The notes beneath the pieces were generated by a model. The model was not told where the DNA came from. It did not search any database and worked only from the letters and a program-made list of their open reading frames with translations. Source: Dendrophyllia cribrosa (taxonomy: Eukaryota; Cnidaria; Anthozoa; Scleractinia; Dendrophylliidae). From it: 64,000 bases of DNA. Location of the stretch: the NCBI GenBank assembly GCA_024195265.1, contig JAJLRJ010000011.1, forward strand, positions 6,316,459-6,380,458, in the 5' to 3' direction. The stretch's first letter is position 1. Each line of letters begins with the position of its first letter. Positions 10,001 through 19,334 of this stretch are shown here, piece by piece. The translations under genes and the position numbers were made by a program.

Positions 10001-11713
10001 CAAAAGGGGGGTCACGTGCACCCCAGAACTTTCCTCTGGTGCTGTTTATTATGCTGTACAAGGTAGTTCTGTTTAATCACACTGCTGTAACACTTTTATG
10101 TCACCTAGAAATCCAAACAATCCGATACCATTGGGACATTCTTGGCCCCAGTACACAGTTGACAAAGGAGAATACCTGGGTCTAAGTCCTAATTTAACAG
10201 TAAGATTGAAAATGCGTCCAGAAAAGATGGCGCTGTGGAATGAGTTTCTTCCGAGTCAGGTAGCAGTGGAGCCTACCACGGCTAGTCACACACCGACCAC
10301 AACTGACCAAATGGACGACGATAAAGGTATGTTGGCGTGTTGGGTCATAATTTTTTTTAGTATTACACAGAGGAGTTTATTGATAAATATATGTTCTATT
10401 ACGTGCATGGGTCAATTCTTGTTGCAAGTTCCAACGGAATGGCTTTGCGCCAGTCAAAGATATGCCATCCAGAAACCCTTGTGTTGATCCCTTCCGTTTT
10501 TGTTTTTTTTCAGTCCGGCCGTTTACTGTAACTAAACTCTCTCTAAGAAGGACAACCATAGCAACCGGTTGTTGCCAAACTTTACCAAAATGTGTCTTCT
10601 CCCCCTCCCCCCTTGTAAGTTCGAGGGTTAAAACGGTCAACGGACACTCAATCAATCAATTTGTTATTGGCTAAAAACTCTCGCGCCACTTTCTCAACCA
10701 ATCAGAAGTAAAAACAAAACGAATCGTGACTTATTCGCACGCGTTTTCCCGCCATGTATTTGCTACGATTTATCTGATTGTCTGCTCTGTTGTGATTGGC
10801 CAGAGTAATTAGTTTGATTTTGGTTTTGCGTCATTCAAATGAAAACTGCTTTATTCTGTGAGAGGTAGACGCGCATTTTTGAACAATAACTAGCTATTCC
10901 ATTGCCTCGTAGCAATGTCCGTACGTGACAGTAGCATCATCAGGTATAGTGGTGGAGTGGTGTGAAGCATTTTACTCTCAGATTTCGTAAAGGAAAGCAC
11001 GCCATTATGGCTCTCACGCGGCGATGCAAAAGCGAGCACATACTCATGCGCATATGAGCATCACGAGAATTTATCATCTTGCGTTGCTCCGGTTCACAGG
11101 TGAGAAATACAACCGCAAGCGCGCAAGGAAATGAAAAATTTTTCATTTCCTACGTCGGCGCTTGCGCTATCGTTTGCGTTATCAGTAGTAGTTTAGAGAT
11201 AAATGATGTCCAGAAATGCAGGCAGAGGGGGGTCACGCTACTCCATGACTGACATCACAAAGTGTCCTCACCTATAAAAGTTCACCAAAACACACATAAT
11301 TCTGTCACATATGAAGTAATGTGAAAACGACAAACTACTCTGTCAAATATGAAGTACTCGTTAAACAATACTTGCCTGCATTTTTGGACATAAGTGGTAG
11401 TTTAAGCGTGTATTTGCTTGCGCTTACTTTTGCGTTTGCGTTTGCGTTTGCGTTATGGTTGTTCACACGTGTATTCGCCTGCGCTTGCGTTGCTCGTGTG
11501 AATCAGCCAGAGAAAGGACACAGGAGGCGACTGTGCACAGGCTGTAATTCACAATTCGTTTTTCTTTCCTCAGATAAACTGGTGATAGTTCTCGCCATCT
11601 TAACAGGGGTGTTTTGTGCGCTGGCAGTTATCTTACTTGTGTTATTGATCGTCACATGTTGCAAACGAAAGCAGCGAGGGAAAGACTTTGAAACGGAGGC
11701 AATTAACATGTAG
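1..11713 (+). CDS. Carboxylesterase/cholinesterase-like type I membrane protein (7 exons, 5' partial)
   Basis: Exons at 1-379, 2818-2997, 3371-3525, 4050-4151, 8679-9141, 10109-10326 and 11574-11713 join in frame to about 544 codons ending in TAG; the N-terminus is off the window. Visible landmarks of the alpha/beta-hydrolase cholinesterase family are [10 protein letters not shown], the oxyanion loop WFHGGAF, the nucleophile elbow GGSAGG, and the His motif [13 protein letters not shown]. At the acid position the usual DEG is DDG (VARDDGSIF), so the triad reads Ser-Asp-His. A Thr-rich linker leads to one hydrophobic helix and a short basic tail ([10 protein letters not shown]). This predicts a cell-surface esterase or an adhesion protein of neuroligin-like layout that, unlike neuroligins, keeps the serine. 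Every junction agrees in phase (2,2,1,1,2,1). The substrate cannot be told. Activity is likely but unproven because of the Glu-to-Asp change. Confidence 0.85.
989..1966. mobile_element. Non-autonomous DNA element with 29-bp TIRs and poly-G arms
   Basis: GGGACCGATCGTTTATTACG at the left end is matched by its reverse complement at the right end (about 1938-1966), each running into a G or C homopolymer. TAA flanks both ends (986-988, 1967-1969), a 3-bp target duplication of the kind made by PIF/Harbinger elements. No transposase is seen, so the superfamily is inferred from TSD size only. Confidence 0.6.
2171..2260. mobile_element. 90-bp palindromic MITE, pogo/Tigger-like ends
   Basis: Begins CAGTGAAACCTGTATTAAGC and ends with the reverse complement of that sequence. 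The same ends bound the elements at 32769-32955 and 38995-39181, which carry TA target duplications. Confidence 0.65.
2818..2997 (+). CDS. Esterase exon b: nucleophile elbow
   Basis: Acceptor TGATTAG|G. Reads [17 protein letters not shown], in which the Ser of GGSAGG is the predicted nucleophile, then [16 protein letters not shown], typical of type-B carboxylesterases. It ends phase 2 at AG|GTAAAG. The 60 codons are in frame with both neighbours. Confidence 0.9.
3048..3252. mobile_element. Long inverted-repeat MITE in esterase intron 2
   Basis: Arms of about 95 bp (3048-3145 and 3156-3252) are near-perfect reverse complements, for example GACTATAGGGTCAAGAAAAC against its complement, around a loop of about 10 bp. 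No coding capacity. Confidence 0.7.
3371..3525 (+). CDS. Esterase exon c
   Basis: Acceptor TACTACAG|G, donor CCAG|GTACGT, phase 2 in and phase 1 out. Reads [18 protein letters not shown]...[11 protein letters not shown]; the 'P.vDG.flP' ending is a family landmark before the acid-bearing exon. Confidence 0.88.
3526..4049 (+). other. Esterase intron 3, no recognisable element
   Basis: AT-rich intron sequence. No coding frame, inverted repeat or repeat family could be assigned. Confidence 0.5.
4050..4151 (+). CDS. Esterase exon d: catalytic-acid exon
   Basis: Acceptor TTGACAG|A, donor CCCAG|GTCAGA, phase 1 in and out. Reads [28 protein letters not shown]. The position that is Glu in most cholinesterases (DEG) is Asp here. 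Confidence 0.85.
4167..4786. mobile_element. 620-bp TTAA-flanked MITE (piggyBac-like)
   Basis: Termini GTCAAATGAACCAAAAATTT (4169 on) and its reverse complement (ending 4784) form TIRs of 22 bp or more. TTAA sits at both edges (4163-4166 and 4787-4790), the target preferred by piggyBac transposases. It lies only about 15 bp inside the intron, next to the exon d donor. No transposase ORF. Confidence 0.6.
5641..5853 (-). CDS. Possible coding fragment inside the split-repeat element
   Basis: Open minus-strand frame of 70 codons beginning [17 protein letters not shown] and containing [17 protein letters not shown]. The residue mix looks coding (charged, amphipathic), but I do not recognise a family. 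It lies in the interior of the 4917-8323 element and could be a piece of its protein. Confidence 0.25.
   Translation of the reverse strand: MVGHKRKIIPLDENGNVLRSDPWMEFRNRALEIEQRRSFKWVNISGVPDQEGLAALTDWKDVISSGGRIL
6606..6750. mobile_element. Nested inverted-repeat MITE
   Basis: GCGGCCATGTTGGTGGTCAA near 6621 and its complement TTGACCACCAACATGGCCGC near 6716, with further matching CACGTGAC flanks, give TIRs of about 30 bp. It sits inside the split-repeat element. A relative with the same CCAACATGGC core lies near 12755-12835. Confidence 0.55.
7430..7780. repeat. Degenerate CACACAGGCAA-type repeat block
   Basis: Irregular repeats of ACCACACAGGCAA and CGCCGCC.CAGGCAA units, roughly 55-65 bp per higher-order unit. 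Part of the interior of the split-repeat element. Confidence 0.6.
7983..8165 (-). CDS. Putative first exon of the split-repeat element ORF (low-complexity)
   Basis: Minus-strand ATG at 8165 reads [20 protein letters not shown], then Pro-Ala-Val repeats, and reaches a donor-like GAG|GTACGTTAAG at about 7982. It begins 33 bp inside the first Y repeat, where a 5' ORF of an SDR retroelement would be expected. Function unknown; the repeated PAV content makes homology calls unreliable. Confidence 0.3.
8325..8678 (+). other. Unassigned esterase intron sequence
   Basis: A 70-codon plus-strand frame (8342-8554) is open here, but it has no splice sites that fit the esterase phases and no recognised domain. 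It is treated as intron or repeat sequence. Confidence 0.4.
8679..9141 (+). CDS. Esterase exon e: C-terminal hydrolase region with catalytic His
   Basis: Acceptor CATTTAAG|G in phase 1, donor CAGG|GTAAGT in phase 2. Holds [17 protein letters not shown] and [13 protein letters not shown], in which His is the predicted triad base and the usual Glu two or three residues on is Asp. It ends [13 protein letters not shown], the family 'W.nFA..G' motif. An ATG at 8684 inside the exon is not a start. Confidence 0.88.
9108..9515 (+). repeat. Tandem duplication of the exon e tail and donor
   Basis: The last ~34 coding bases plus donor and about 160 bp of intron (9108-9300) recur with drift at 9311-9515: ATGTGGACAAATTTTGC against GATTTGGACAACTTTTGC, and CAGGGTAAGTTT in both. 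The second copy lacks a clear acceptor, so it is a decoy exon tail. Confidence 0.6.
10109..10326 (+). CDS. Esterase exon f: end of hydrolase and Thr-rich linker
   Basis: Acceptor CACCTAG|A, donor AAAG|GTATGT, phase 2 in and phase 1 out. Reads [20 protein letters not shown] (the 'WP.Y' motif), [17 protein letters not shown] (the 'c.fW..l' end), then a Thr/Ser-rich extracellular linker. Confidence 0.87.
11574..11713 (+). CDS. Esterase exon g: transmembrane anchor and cytoplasmic tail
   Basis: Acceptor TTTCCTCAG|A in phase 1. After DKLVIVLAI the segment is hydrophobic for about 24 residues, then [18 protein letters not shown] and TAG. A single-pass type I anchor with a short basic tail is predicted. 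Confidence 0.85.
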
Positions 11714-11841
11714 CCGGAAGTGAATTGCAGTTATCAGACTGGTACAGGCGAACCTCGATTCACGGATACCCGCACTAGTACGGGTTGCTCCTCATATACT
11801 GGGAACTGAAATAGTTAATCATTGCAAATAGTAAAGGAGTA

Positions 11842-12127
11842 TGGGCACAGAGGAACGGTAGGCACAGAGGAACAGTGGGTACAGAGGAACTTTGGGCACA
11901 GAGGAACGGTGGACACAGAGGAAGAGTGGGAGCAGAGGAACAGTGGGCACAGAGGAATGGTGGGCACAGAGAAATAGTGGGCACAGAGGAACAGTGGGCA
12001 CAGAGGAACAGTGGGCACAGAGGAACAGTGGGCACAGAGAAATAGTGGGCACAGAGGAACAGTGGGCACAGAGGAACAGTGGGCACAGAGGAACAGTGGG
12101 CACAGAGAAATAGTGGGCACAGAGGAA
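11842..12127 (+). repeat. 17-bp minisatellite
   Basis: About 17 tandem units of GGGCACAGAGGAACAGT, with a recurrent variant GGGCACAGAGAAATAGT. Because 17 is not a multiple of three, open frames through it on both strands are by-products of the repeat. Confidence 0.9.
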
Positions 12128-12229
12128 TGCAAATTATTTTTTCAAGTCACGTTTTCCTTGACGTTGCCGTCGTGGTTGCTAAAGCTCTCTATTATATATG
12201 TCGAAGTATTCCCCTGATGATAAAAAGCC

Positions 12230-12640
12230 TGAGCATCACTGAGATATCAATTTTACCTTCACTGAATGAAGATATCAACATCTTCACGTTGGCTGCCATG
12301 TTTGGCCCTGTTATGATAGGTGTTGGTCTACAATCGAAACATGTTCGGCTTTTCTTCGGAAATCTTCAGAAATCACAGATCAACTTTACCTTCACTAAGG
12401 CCCGTTTTAAACGTCGAATTTCACATGTGCCGAATCTAATGCTAATGAGAAAAAAACTATTGTCCTCGCTCATTTGCATTTAGTTCGGCACACGTGAAAT
12501 TTGACGTTTAAAACGGGCTTGAGTAAAGATATCGACATCCTCACGTTACCTACCATGTTTGGCTCTGTTAAAATAGGTGTTGATCTACAATCGAAACATG
12601 TTCGGCTCTTCTTTAAAAATCTTCGGGAATCTTCTAAAAC
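12230..12640. repeat. Composite direct/inverted duplication
   Basis: GATATCAACATCTTCACGTTGG...CAATCGAAACATGTTCGGC (from 12270) recurs in direct orientation from 12528. The GCCCGTTTTAAACGTCGAAT arm (12401) pairs with its inverse at about 12495-12515. No coding sequence. Confidence 0.6.
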
Positions 12641-13496
12641 GATCGGAAATATTCTAGAACCTTCGGACAGTATTCGGAGAAGTGCTTCTCGCACTTATCG
12701 AGTGTTCGAAAAAATTCGCAAGTGCTTATATAATAGAGCATTTTTACTTGACGTCATAGCCGCCATATTGGTGTTCCCGTACAAAAGAATTTCAATTAAC
12801 TTCCTTTGTTAGGAACACCAACATGGCTGCCATGGCCTTTGTCATTTGAGTTCCACGGGACTGAGGGAAAACGCTCTATTCAACAATGCACGAGGAACAA
12901 TTTTTTTTGTTATTTTATAAAACGAAAACGGTTATAATGAACCTTACGTCACGCGCGTGCTTGACCGAGTTATAATGAACTCGGTTCAACCAATCAAAGC
13001 GCGCGCATTTCCTTTAGCATTTTATAAAATCTGATAAAACATGATTTTTCAGCTGATCAGGGTGTGCGCAACTTCCAATTTTTCCAATGTTTAGTTAACC
13101 ACTCAAACAAGGGACAATAAGCCTGTTTTTATTTACAATAGTAGTAGGTAGTTTGAACAATTCAGCATTGCACTGTTTTTTTAGTATTGTCACTTAATCA
13201 AGAAAAAATAGTGATAGATAGGCTGCTTATTTGCTAATCATAGAATGACGTGCTAAAGTCGAGTTTTGAAAACAAGGCACGAAGTATGACACGAGTGTAA
13301 ACAGAAAAGAAATAAAAAACTTCGTTCCTTTCCATGACATATGGCCAGTGGAATTATGCGGCCTTGTATTCATAAGCTAAATAAAAAAGCGCGTTTTAAC
13401 CCATTCACTTTCGGAGTCAATTATGGTGACATGCAATGTAGTTCTAACTTTTGAGTCTGTCAAAGAAATCCTATGGCGTGATCATTCAAATAAAAA

Positions 13497-13860
13497 GGAG
13501 ATTTAGCAACCACGACGGCGACGGCAGCGAGAACGGCACAAAACAATAGGTTAATTGAGCGAAAACAATGCCTCTGCAGATGCGTTTTACATTTGGTACA
13601 TTTCTTTGCCGTTCCCTGCATAACAACAACGTCAAATGATCAAATATAGGTTTTGTGGAGAACGTGAACACACGACGGTTAATTTTTCTTTTTCCATTTG
13701 AACTGGAAAGCCATCCCTTCAAATTCAGCTCCTGGACAATCCAGACACATTAGGCAAACTAAACAAATTGGAACAACTGCAAAGTAGTTTAAAAAAGCGC
13801 GAATCCTTTTTTGAAGTGACGTTTTCCTTGGCGTTGCCGTCGTCGTTGCTTAAGCTCCCT
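13497..13860. mobile_element. MITE with GCCGTCGT-type TIRs
   Basis: The left end GGAGATTTAGCAACCACGAC is matched in inverse by the right end ending CGTCGTTGCTTAAGCTCCCT. A truncated relative with the same end is at about 12155-12190. Confidence 0.55.
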
Positions 13861-13913
13861 AAAACCTCTTCAGAAGAACGTATGAAATTTGGGACTTTTG
13901 TTTAATAGGCCAT

Positions 13914-13985
13914 TTCCGAGTTACGTTACGCCTCGTTGTCAAAGCGAGGCTAGGTGCACAACCTTTCATATGAAAATGAGTTTTC

Positions 13986-14016
<31 letters not shown>

Positions 14017-14082
14017 TGAAAGGTTTCGCACCTAGCCTCGCTTTGATAGAGAGGCTAAAGGCAACTCGGAAATGGCCTATTT
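13914..14082. mobile_element. 169-bp inverted-repeat MITE
   Basis: AATAGGCCATTTCCGAGTT at the left and AACTCGGAAATGGCCTATT at the right, with an inner palindrome built on TTTCATATGAAAATGAG. Confidence 0.7.
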
Positions 14083-14935
14083 GATTCATGGTACTCTCGG
14101 GAGTTAAAGGGGTAATACTAATTGTTTAATAAACTGTTGATGCCCTGTTGCAATCGGTGTGCGACATTTGCAACTCCCAACGTTAATCACAACTCATTTC
14201 TATAACTGCAACTTTGACGAACTTTGCCATAACTAAATTCATAACCGCGAAAATTTTCGTAATACTGTCACGGGAACCCCAACCCCAGGTAACCCTTGCG
14301 CTTTGGTTTTGCATTGCTACGCTTTATGATTGGCTAAAAAAAATCTCGCGCCAATTTCTCAACCAATCAGAAGTAAAACCAAAACCATGAACCGTCATGA
14401 ATTATCGCACGCATTTTCCCGCGCTTGGCGTCGGCTGCAGGTATTTCGTTCTTTCTTTTACAAGAGGTTTAAGGGTGGAGGAACCGGCTTCCCGAGCCCG
14501 GTGTATTTGACACCCTTCGGTTTCATCCTTTAATTTTGAAAAAAATCTAGATTCATATAATTTTCTGCTTCTTTTTTATTATACCCCCGGGACATTTGCA
14601 TTTTTGTCCCATGGCCAGTAATGAGGCATTTGCCGATTTTTTTTTCCCAAAATGCTAATGCCTGGGGGTTGTCCCGGGGGGGGGGGGGGGGGGGGGGGGA
14701 CACTGCTGGAATTGACTGATACATACTTATGATAACTGACGACCGCATGAAAATAATGTATTGGCGTTGACGACTGTTTATGAGGGTTACTAAGAGCGAT
14801 AAACTGAGACGGATGAAAGCGTACGTGATTGGATATGAGCGCATGAAAGTTGATTGACGTTCATCGGAGGTTATGAAGCGCAAGAATATAGCTGCATGCT
14901 GTATAAGCGTTTACGACATCACACTAGAGTTGAAA

Positions 14936-15329
14936 GCCCTGTCACACTATTGCGTATGAGAGAAACGTATGAGTTGCGTATTAAAAGTCATAAAATAAAT
15001 TTCATACGCACAAAATACCCTTGAAAATAAAGCGTATGACCAGCGTACTTGACCTATGTGTAACGTACCTCTAGCGTAACTCTCGCGTATTCAGCGTATG
15101 CCTAGCGTATAAACCATACGTTCGAATACGCACAAAATTTTTAATCATTTTTAAAAACAATTTTCTGCCTCGACGTATACCAGCGTATGCCACCGCATGC
15201 GACAGTGCTTGAAACGTATACAAGCTATGCGTAACGTACCTCTCGCGTATGTCAGCGTATACCAGCGTATGAGTGATATTTTTCATACGCTGGCATACGC
15301 TAGTACGATACGCAATAGTGTGACAGGGC
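14936..15329. mobile_element. 394-bp MITE with GCGTATG sub-repeats
   Basis: Perfect TIRs GCCCTGTCACACTATTGCGT and its complement at 15310-15329. The interior is packed with GCGTATG and CATACGC words. Confidence 0.7.
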
Positions 15330-15339
15330 CATGACGAGT

Positions 15340-17020
15340 AAGCCATCGATATTGATTGAAACACTTGAAAGATAATGAAAGTACAGTGATTAACGGGAGC
15401 GAATGATGCTGCGTGAGAATTGACGTGAGGTTAGCAGAGTTGATATGAGTACATAAAAATTAACTAGAACGAAATGTTGATTAGCGCGTATGTGAAAGTT
15501 TGTGATACCACATGAATGTTGCTATACTAAGAAGCGCTTAACGTTGTTGGTGGTTTTCTAACGTATTGTTATTCAAATTCGGCGCCATTTATGCAATCGG
15601 TCTATTGATGAGAGCGTTTGAAAGGCATGAGAAAGTACGAGAGCTTGAAGAGACAACCGTGAAGTGAGAGATAAAAAGAGCGCATGCGAATTTAAAGGAC
15701 AGCGTATGAGGGTTGGCGAGAGTGCATAATACTTGATGAAAGCGCACTGGGGTTAACGAGAGTGGAAAATAGTCGACGAGAGCGTACAAGAGATGACTAG
15801 ATCCAGAGTACACGAGGGTTGACGAAAGAGTAATGGATTGACGAGAGCCGACATAGGATCGTGCCAAAGTTAACGAGAGCTAGCGAATTAGAAATTTCGA
15901 GAGCCCATGATAGTTGACGACAGTGTCCGAAGGTTGATGAGAGCGAATCAGTGAGAGATGGTGAAAGCGCATTACAGTTGTCGACAGTGGGAAAAGGATT
16001 GACGAGAGCGAATAAGAGACGACGAAAACGGCACTCGCGATAGTAAACGACAGTGTAAAAAGGTTAATGAGAACGAATGAGAACGAGAGTGCGTAATAGT
16101 TGACGACAGTATCCGAATGTTGATGACAGCGAATGAGAGACGAGAGCGCATGGTAGTTGACGACAGTGTCCGAAGGTGCATTAGACTTGACGAGAGCGAA
16201 TAAAAAATGACGAGTGTGAATTATAGTTGACAACAGCGAACGAAGGTTGACTGACAAGTCATAAAGTGGAGGACGGCGTACGAATGTTCACGAAATCGCG
16301 TAAGTGATGACAAAAGCATAAGAAAATTGCCGAGAACCCGTAAGAGTTGACAAAATCATAAGAAAATTCACGTGAGGGGATGAGAGTTGACGATAGAGGG
16401 AACAAGAAGAAAGCGGAAAGAAAACTTCAGTGATAGTCCACATCATCGTGCGAGGTTTAACAAAATACGAATGATAAACAACGAGAGAGAGCGTACGAAT
16501 GTTGACGAGAACGCCTGACATTCAAAAACAGCTAAAAAGGGTTTAAGAAAGCGCACGAGGAAAGAAGCGAACGAATCTTCACTAAATGTAGAAGAAAACT
16601 TACGATGGTTAACAATAGCGTTAAGGACGGATGGATGAAAGCGCACGAGATTTCATAAGAGCGTATTGGAGCACTTGTGAAGTAATAAGAGCAAAGAGCT
16701 TGACGAGAGCGAATACTGCGTCATGAGAGTTGACAAGAGCTTGCTAGGGTTTACGATAGCGCAATTAAGTGCTGATTAGAGAGCACTCGGATAATTAAGG
16801 TTTACAAGGTAGGGAAAGTTGATTAACACGCATGAAAGTTTGTGGAGTAACGCACCAATTTTGCTATAGATGAGAGCGCTTAAAGTTGTTGGTATAAGGA
16901 AGAGTTGATAATTAGAGCACACGAGAGTGAATGATTCTTTATAAGATACTTTGAATGATGGACAACAGTGCAATTGAGAGTTAATGACAGGGCAATAAGT
17001 TGACACGGGTGTAAATGATG
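15340..17020. repeat. Degenerate purine-rich repeat field (GTTGACGAGAGCG-like)
   Basis: Words such as GTTGACGAGAGCGAATGA and TAGTTGACGACAGTG recur with drift every 25-40 bp. The plus strand is strongly purine-biased and the minus strand pyrimidine-rich, so minus-strand frames of Ser/Leu/Arg-rich composition are by-products. The pattern also shows weakly from about 14710. Confidence 0.6.
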
Positions 17021-17029
17021 CATGGTTCA

Positions 17030-17280
17030 ACATCTTTCAGCATTTGTTGATCAACAAATGCTGAACGATGTTGCAACTTGTTGAGTGAGTAGAAAACACA
17101 TTCAACATTTTAAAACGATTGACTGACGATGTTCAACAAGTTGCAACTTGTCAGTTTAACAGAATAGAGCCTGTCATTATTTTTTTTTTTCCACAACGTT
17201 CAACATATTGAATGGCCCATTTCAACATTTAACTCGCGCTCATCAACAAATGTTGAACCCGCGTGTATCATAGCTTAATA
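17030..17280. repeat. Palindrome-rich repeat with GTTGAAC/CAACATTT words
   Basis: Contains the perfect palindrome CAGCATTTGTTGATCAACAA.. near 17037-17065 and several inverted GTTGCAACTTGTT words. Likely a MITE remnant. Confidence 0.45.
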
Positions 17281-18530
17281 GTTGTTTTAAGGCTCAGCCT
17301 AAAACAATAATAATTTCCTCTTTCTACTCGCTCGCAGCGAGTCTAAAACAAAATAAGAGAAAGCTAATGAGGCCTGGTAGCAGTCATTTTAGAGAGCAAG
17401 AAAGGCAGGCGAGAGGAACCAGATGCTGTATATGTGACCAGTTTTAAGCATATAATTAATTTTTCCAAAATATTGAAATTGTTTATCAGTCCCCTACGAC
17501 GCATTCCAGGCCTTATTGCCTCGAAAAAGGACTGCTACCCAAGCCAAAGTCGATGAAAATATTTTATTGAATTGCATTAAAATGTTACAGAATGATATGG
17601 GAAAATGTCGAGAAACTGTTCAATTCAACTATCTTGTTTTTATCCACCTTTTCTTCTGAACAGTAATGTTCTTGGCTCGGTATTTCGGAAACTAATCATA
17701 GCGCGTGTTCATCCGAGGTTTGCGTCTGTCTCTCTTTCTCAAAGTACTAATTATAGGATGGTATGAAAGTAAGGCAAAAAAATGACAGAAATCCACATTG
17801 ACATGTTTCAAAACTGAGTTTAAAGTCGATGTTTACTAACGTATTGATATAATAACTATATTGCATGTAAAGTAGTCATTTATTTCTTTAATTTTAGATT
17901 GAGTAATTATTTTTATTTAGTGTTCAGTTAGTTTTATTTTGTTTAATTCAGTGTTATATTTTCAATGAGGTTTTCTGTCTGGATTTCATTCATATTTCGT
18001 TGTGGCTAATTTCACTCGCAAGTAGAAAGTATAGAATTCAGTAGAAACAAAACCTTGGCTTAATTTTAAAGTCTGGATTAGTGTGAATCAGCTTTCAAAA
18101 AACCGAGCCATGTGAATTGCACATTGTAAGAAAATAGGTGGAAGAAATTATGGTTACTTGAAACAAAGACCTGTAGAAAATATCATACGGTCCATAGTAA
18201 ACTCTGGTAGTTCTCACTCGTGATCTGCAATTTGAAAACCGAGAAGAGAGCAACAGCTAAATCGAAATTTTTCTTTTTCTACTATATTAATTAACAAAAA
18301 TTGTTTCCCCTTCGAAGCAAAAAAACTCTTCATCGATATACATTACTTGCAATCACTCTTATGACACCAATGTGAAAATTCTTCCAACTCTTTTCCACAC
18401 ATTTTATAATTATATCATTGTCAGAAAATGAAATTCTTCGTGTTCTGATTTCATGAATAGCAGCTTTGTCTGTCTTTCATTCTTCCCAATGGATTGAACC
18501 CGGTTGACAGGCTAGCGTATGTCGATCACT
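17281..18530. other. No feature seen
   Basis: AT-rich sequence without open frames, recognised repeats or splice-bounded coding stretches. Confidence 0.5.
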
Positions 18531-18532
18531 TT

Positions 18533-18724
18533 TCACTCATTTGAAATCCAGCTAAACAACTTCATGGTGACTTCATGACCAAGGGAACGGCCTAAAAATA
18601 GAAAAGATACAAAATCAGTAGACGGATGACGGATTTCACTAGACTCGGCCTCTTGTTCTTCGAGCTCTTTAACTATCATTACCCGAGCCTCCTGATCATA
18701 ACTAATAAGCATTTTCGTTTCCAA
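18533..18724 (-). other. Unidentified minus-strand exon-like stretch
   Basis: Open minus-strand frame containing SYDQEARVMIVKELEEQEAE, acidic and helix-forming. A splice-like TTTTTAG|GCC inside it would give a separate terminal piece GHEVTMKLFSWISNE before TGA. The family is not recognised. It may belong to the same locus as the degenerate exon copies at 19.3-22.2 kb. Confidence 0.2.
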
Positions 18725-19215
18725 AGACCTTGTTGCTGAACAAAAGGAATGCTGTATGACACAGTATTGGTGATGCTAGAATGTCCGCCCAAAATAGAGA
18801 TAACTGTGAGAAACATAGTCCCCATATTTTACGTATACCACTTTTCGAGGTATGCTTACATGAGTTTGTGCTGTTTTCTTAAGCAAACAATCAATTTTCC
18901 CTCAGAATAAAGGTTATTTTCGTATTTTTGTAACGAATCTGGTTCAGTTTGAAGACGAACCTGAAAAAAAAAACAATTGAAACCACCAGAGTAAGCAATA
19001 AATGATCAAACTCTAAAGGTGGGAAAGTGGATATTGAAGTTCGCCTTACAAACGTTATTGGCATGTATTGCCAGTGAGAACATTCGTATAACCCATTCCC
19101 TCCCTCCCATCTCCAGCAGCCCCTTCCCAATCCCATCCAGACACACAGACACACACACCATTTGTTCCCCAGGTTTTCAATCCGGACTTCTTTGGATAGG
19201 CGTGTACTGAAGTTT

Positions 19216-19216
19216 G

Positions 19217-19268
<52 letters not shown>
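19216..19268. repeat. (ATT)n microsatellite
   Basis: About 17 uninterrupted TTA/ATT units. The Asn-run frame on the minus strand is a by-product. Confidence 0.9.
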
Positions 19269-19334
19269 GTGGTTCTCATCTAGCTCCGAGGAGTTTTGCT
19301 ATCTCCACAAAGAAGATTTAGGTTAACAAACATA

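Noticed and set aside
11775..12132. Cys/Pro/Leu-rich and Gly/Thr/Glu-rich frames of about 100 codons
   Set aside because: Both are by-products of the 17-bp minisatellite read in rotating frames.
15589..17033. Series of Ser/Leu/Arg-rich minus-strand frames
   Set aside because: Composition follows the pyrimidine-rich strand of the degenerate repeat; no domain, acceptor or donor pattern.
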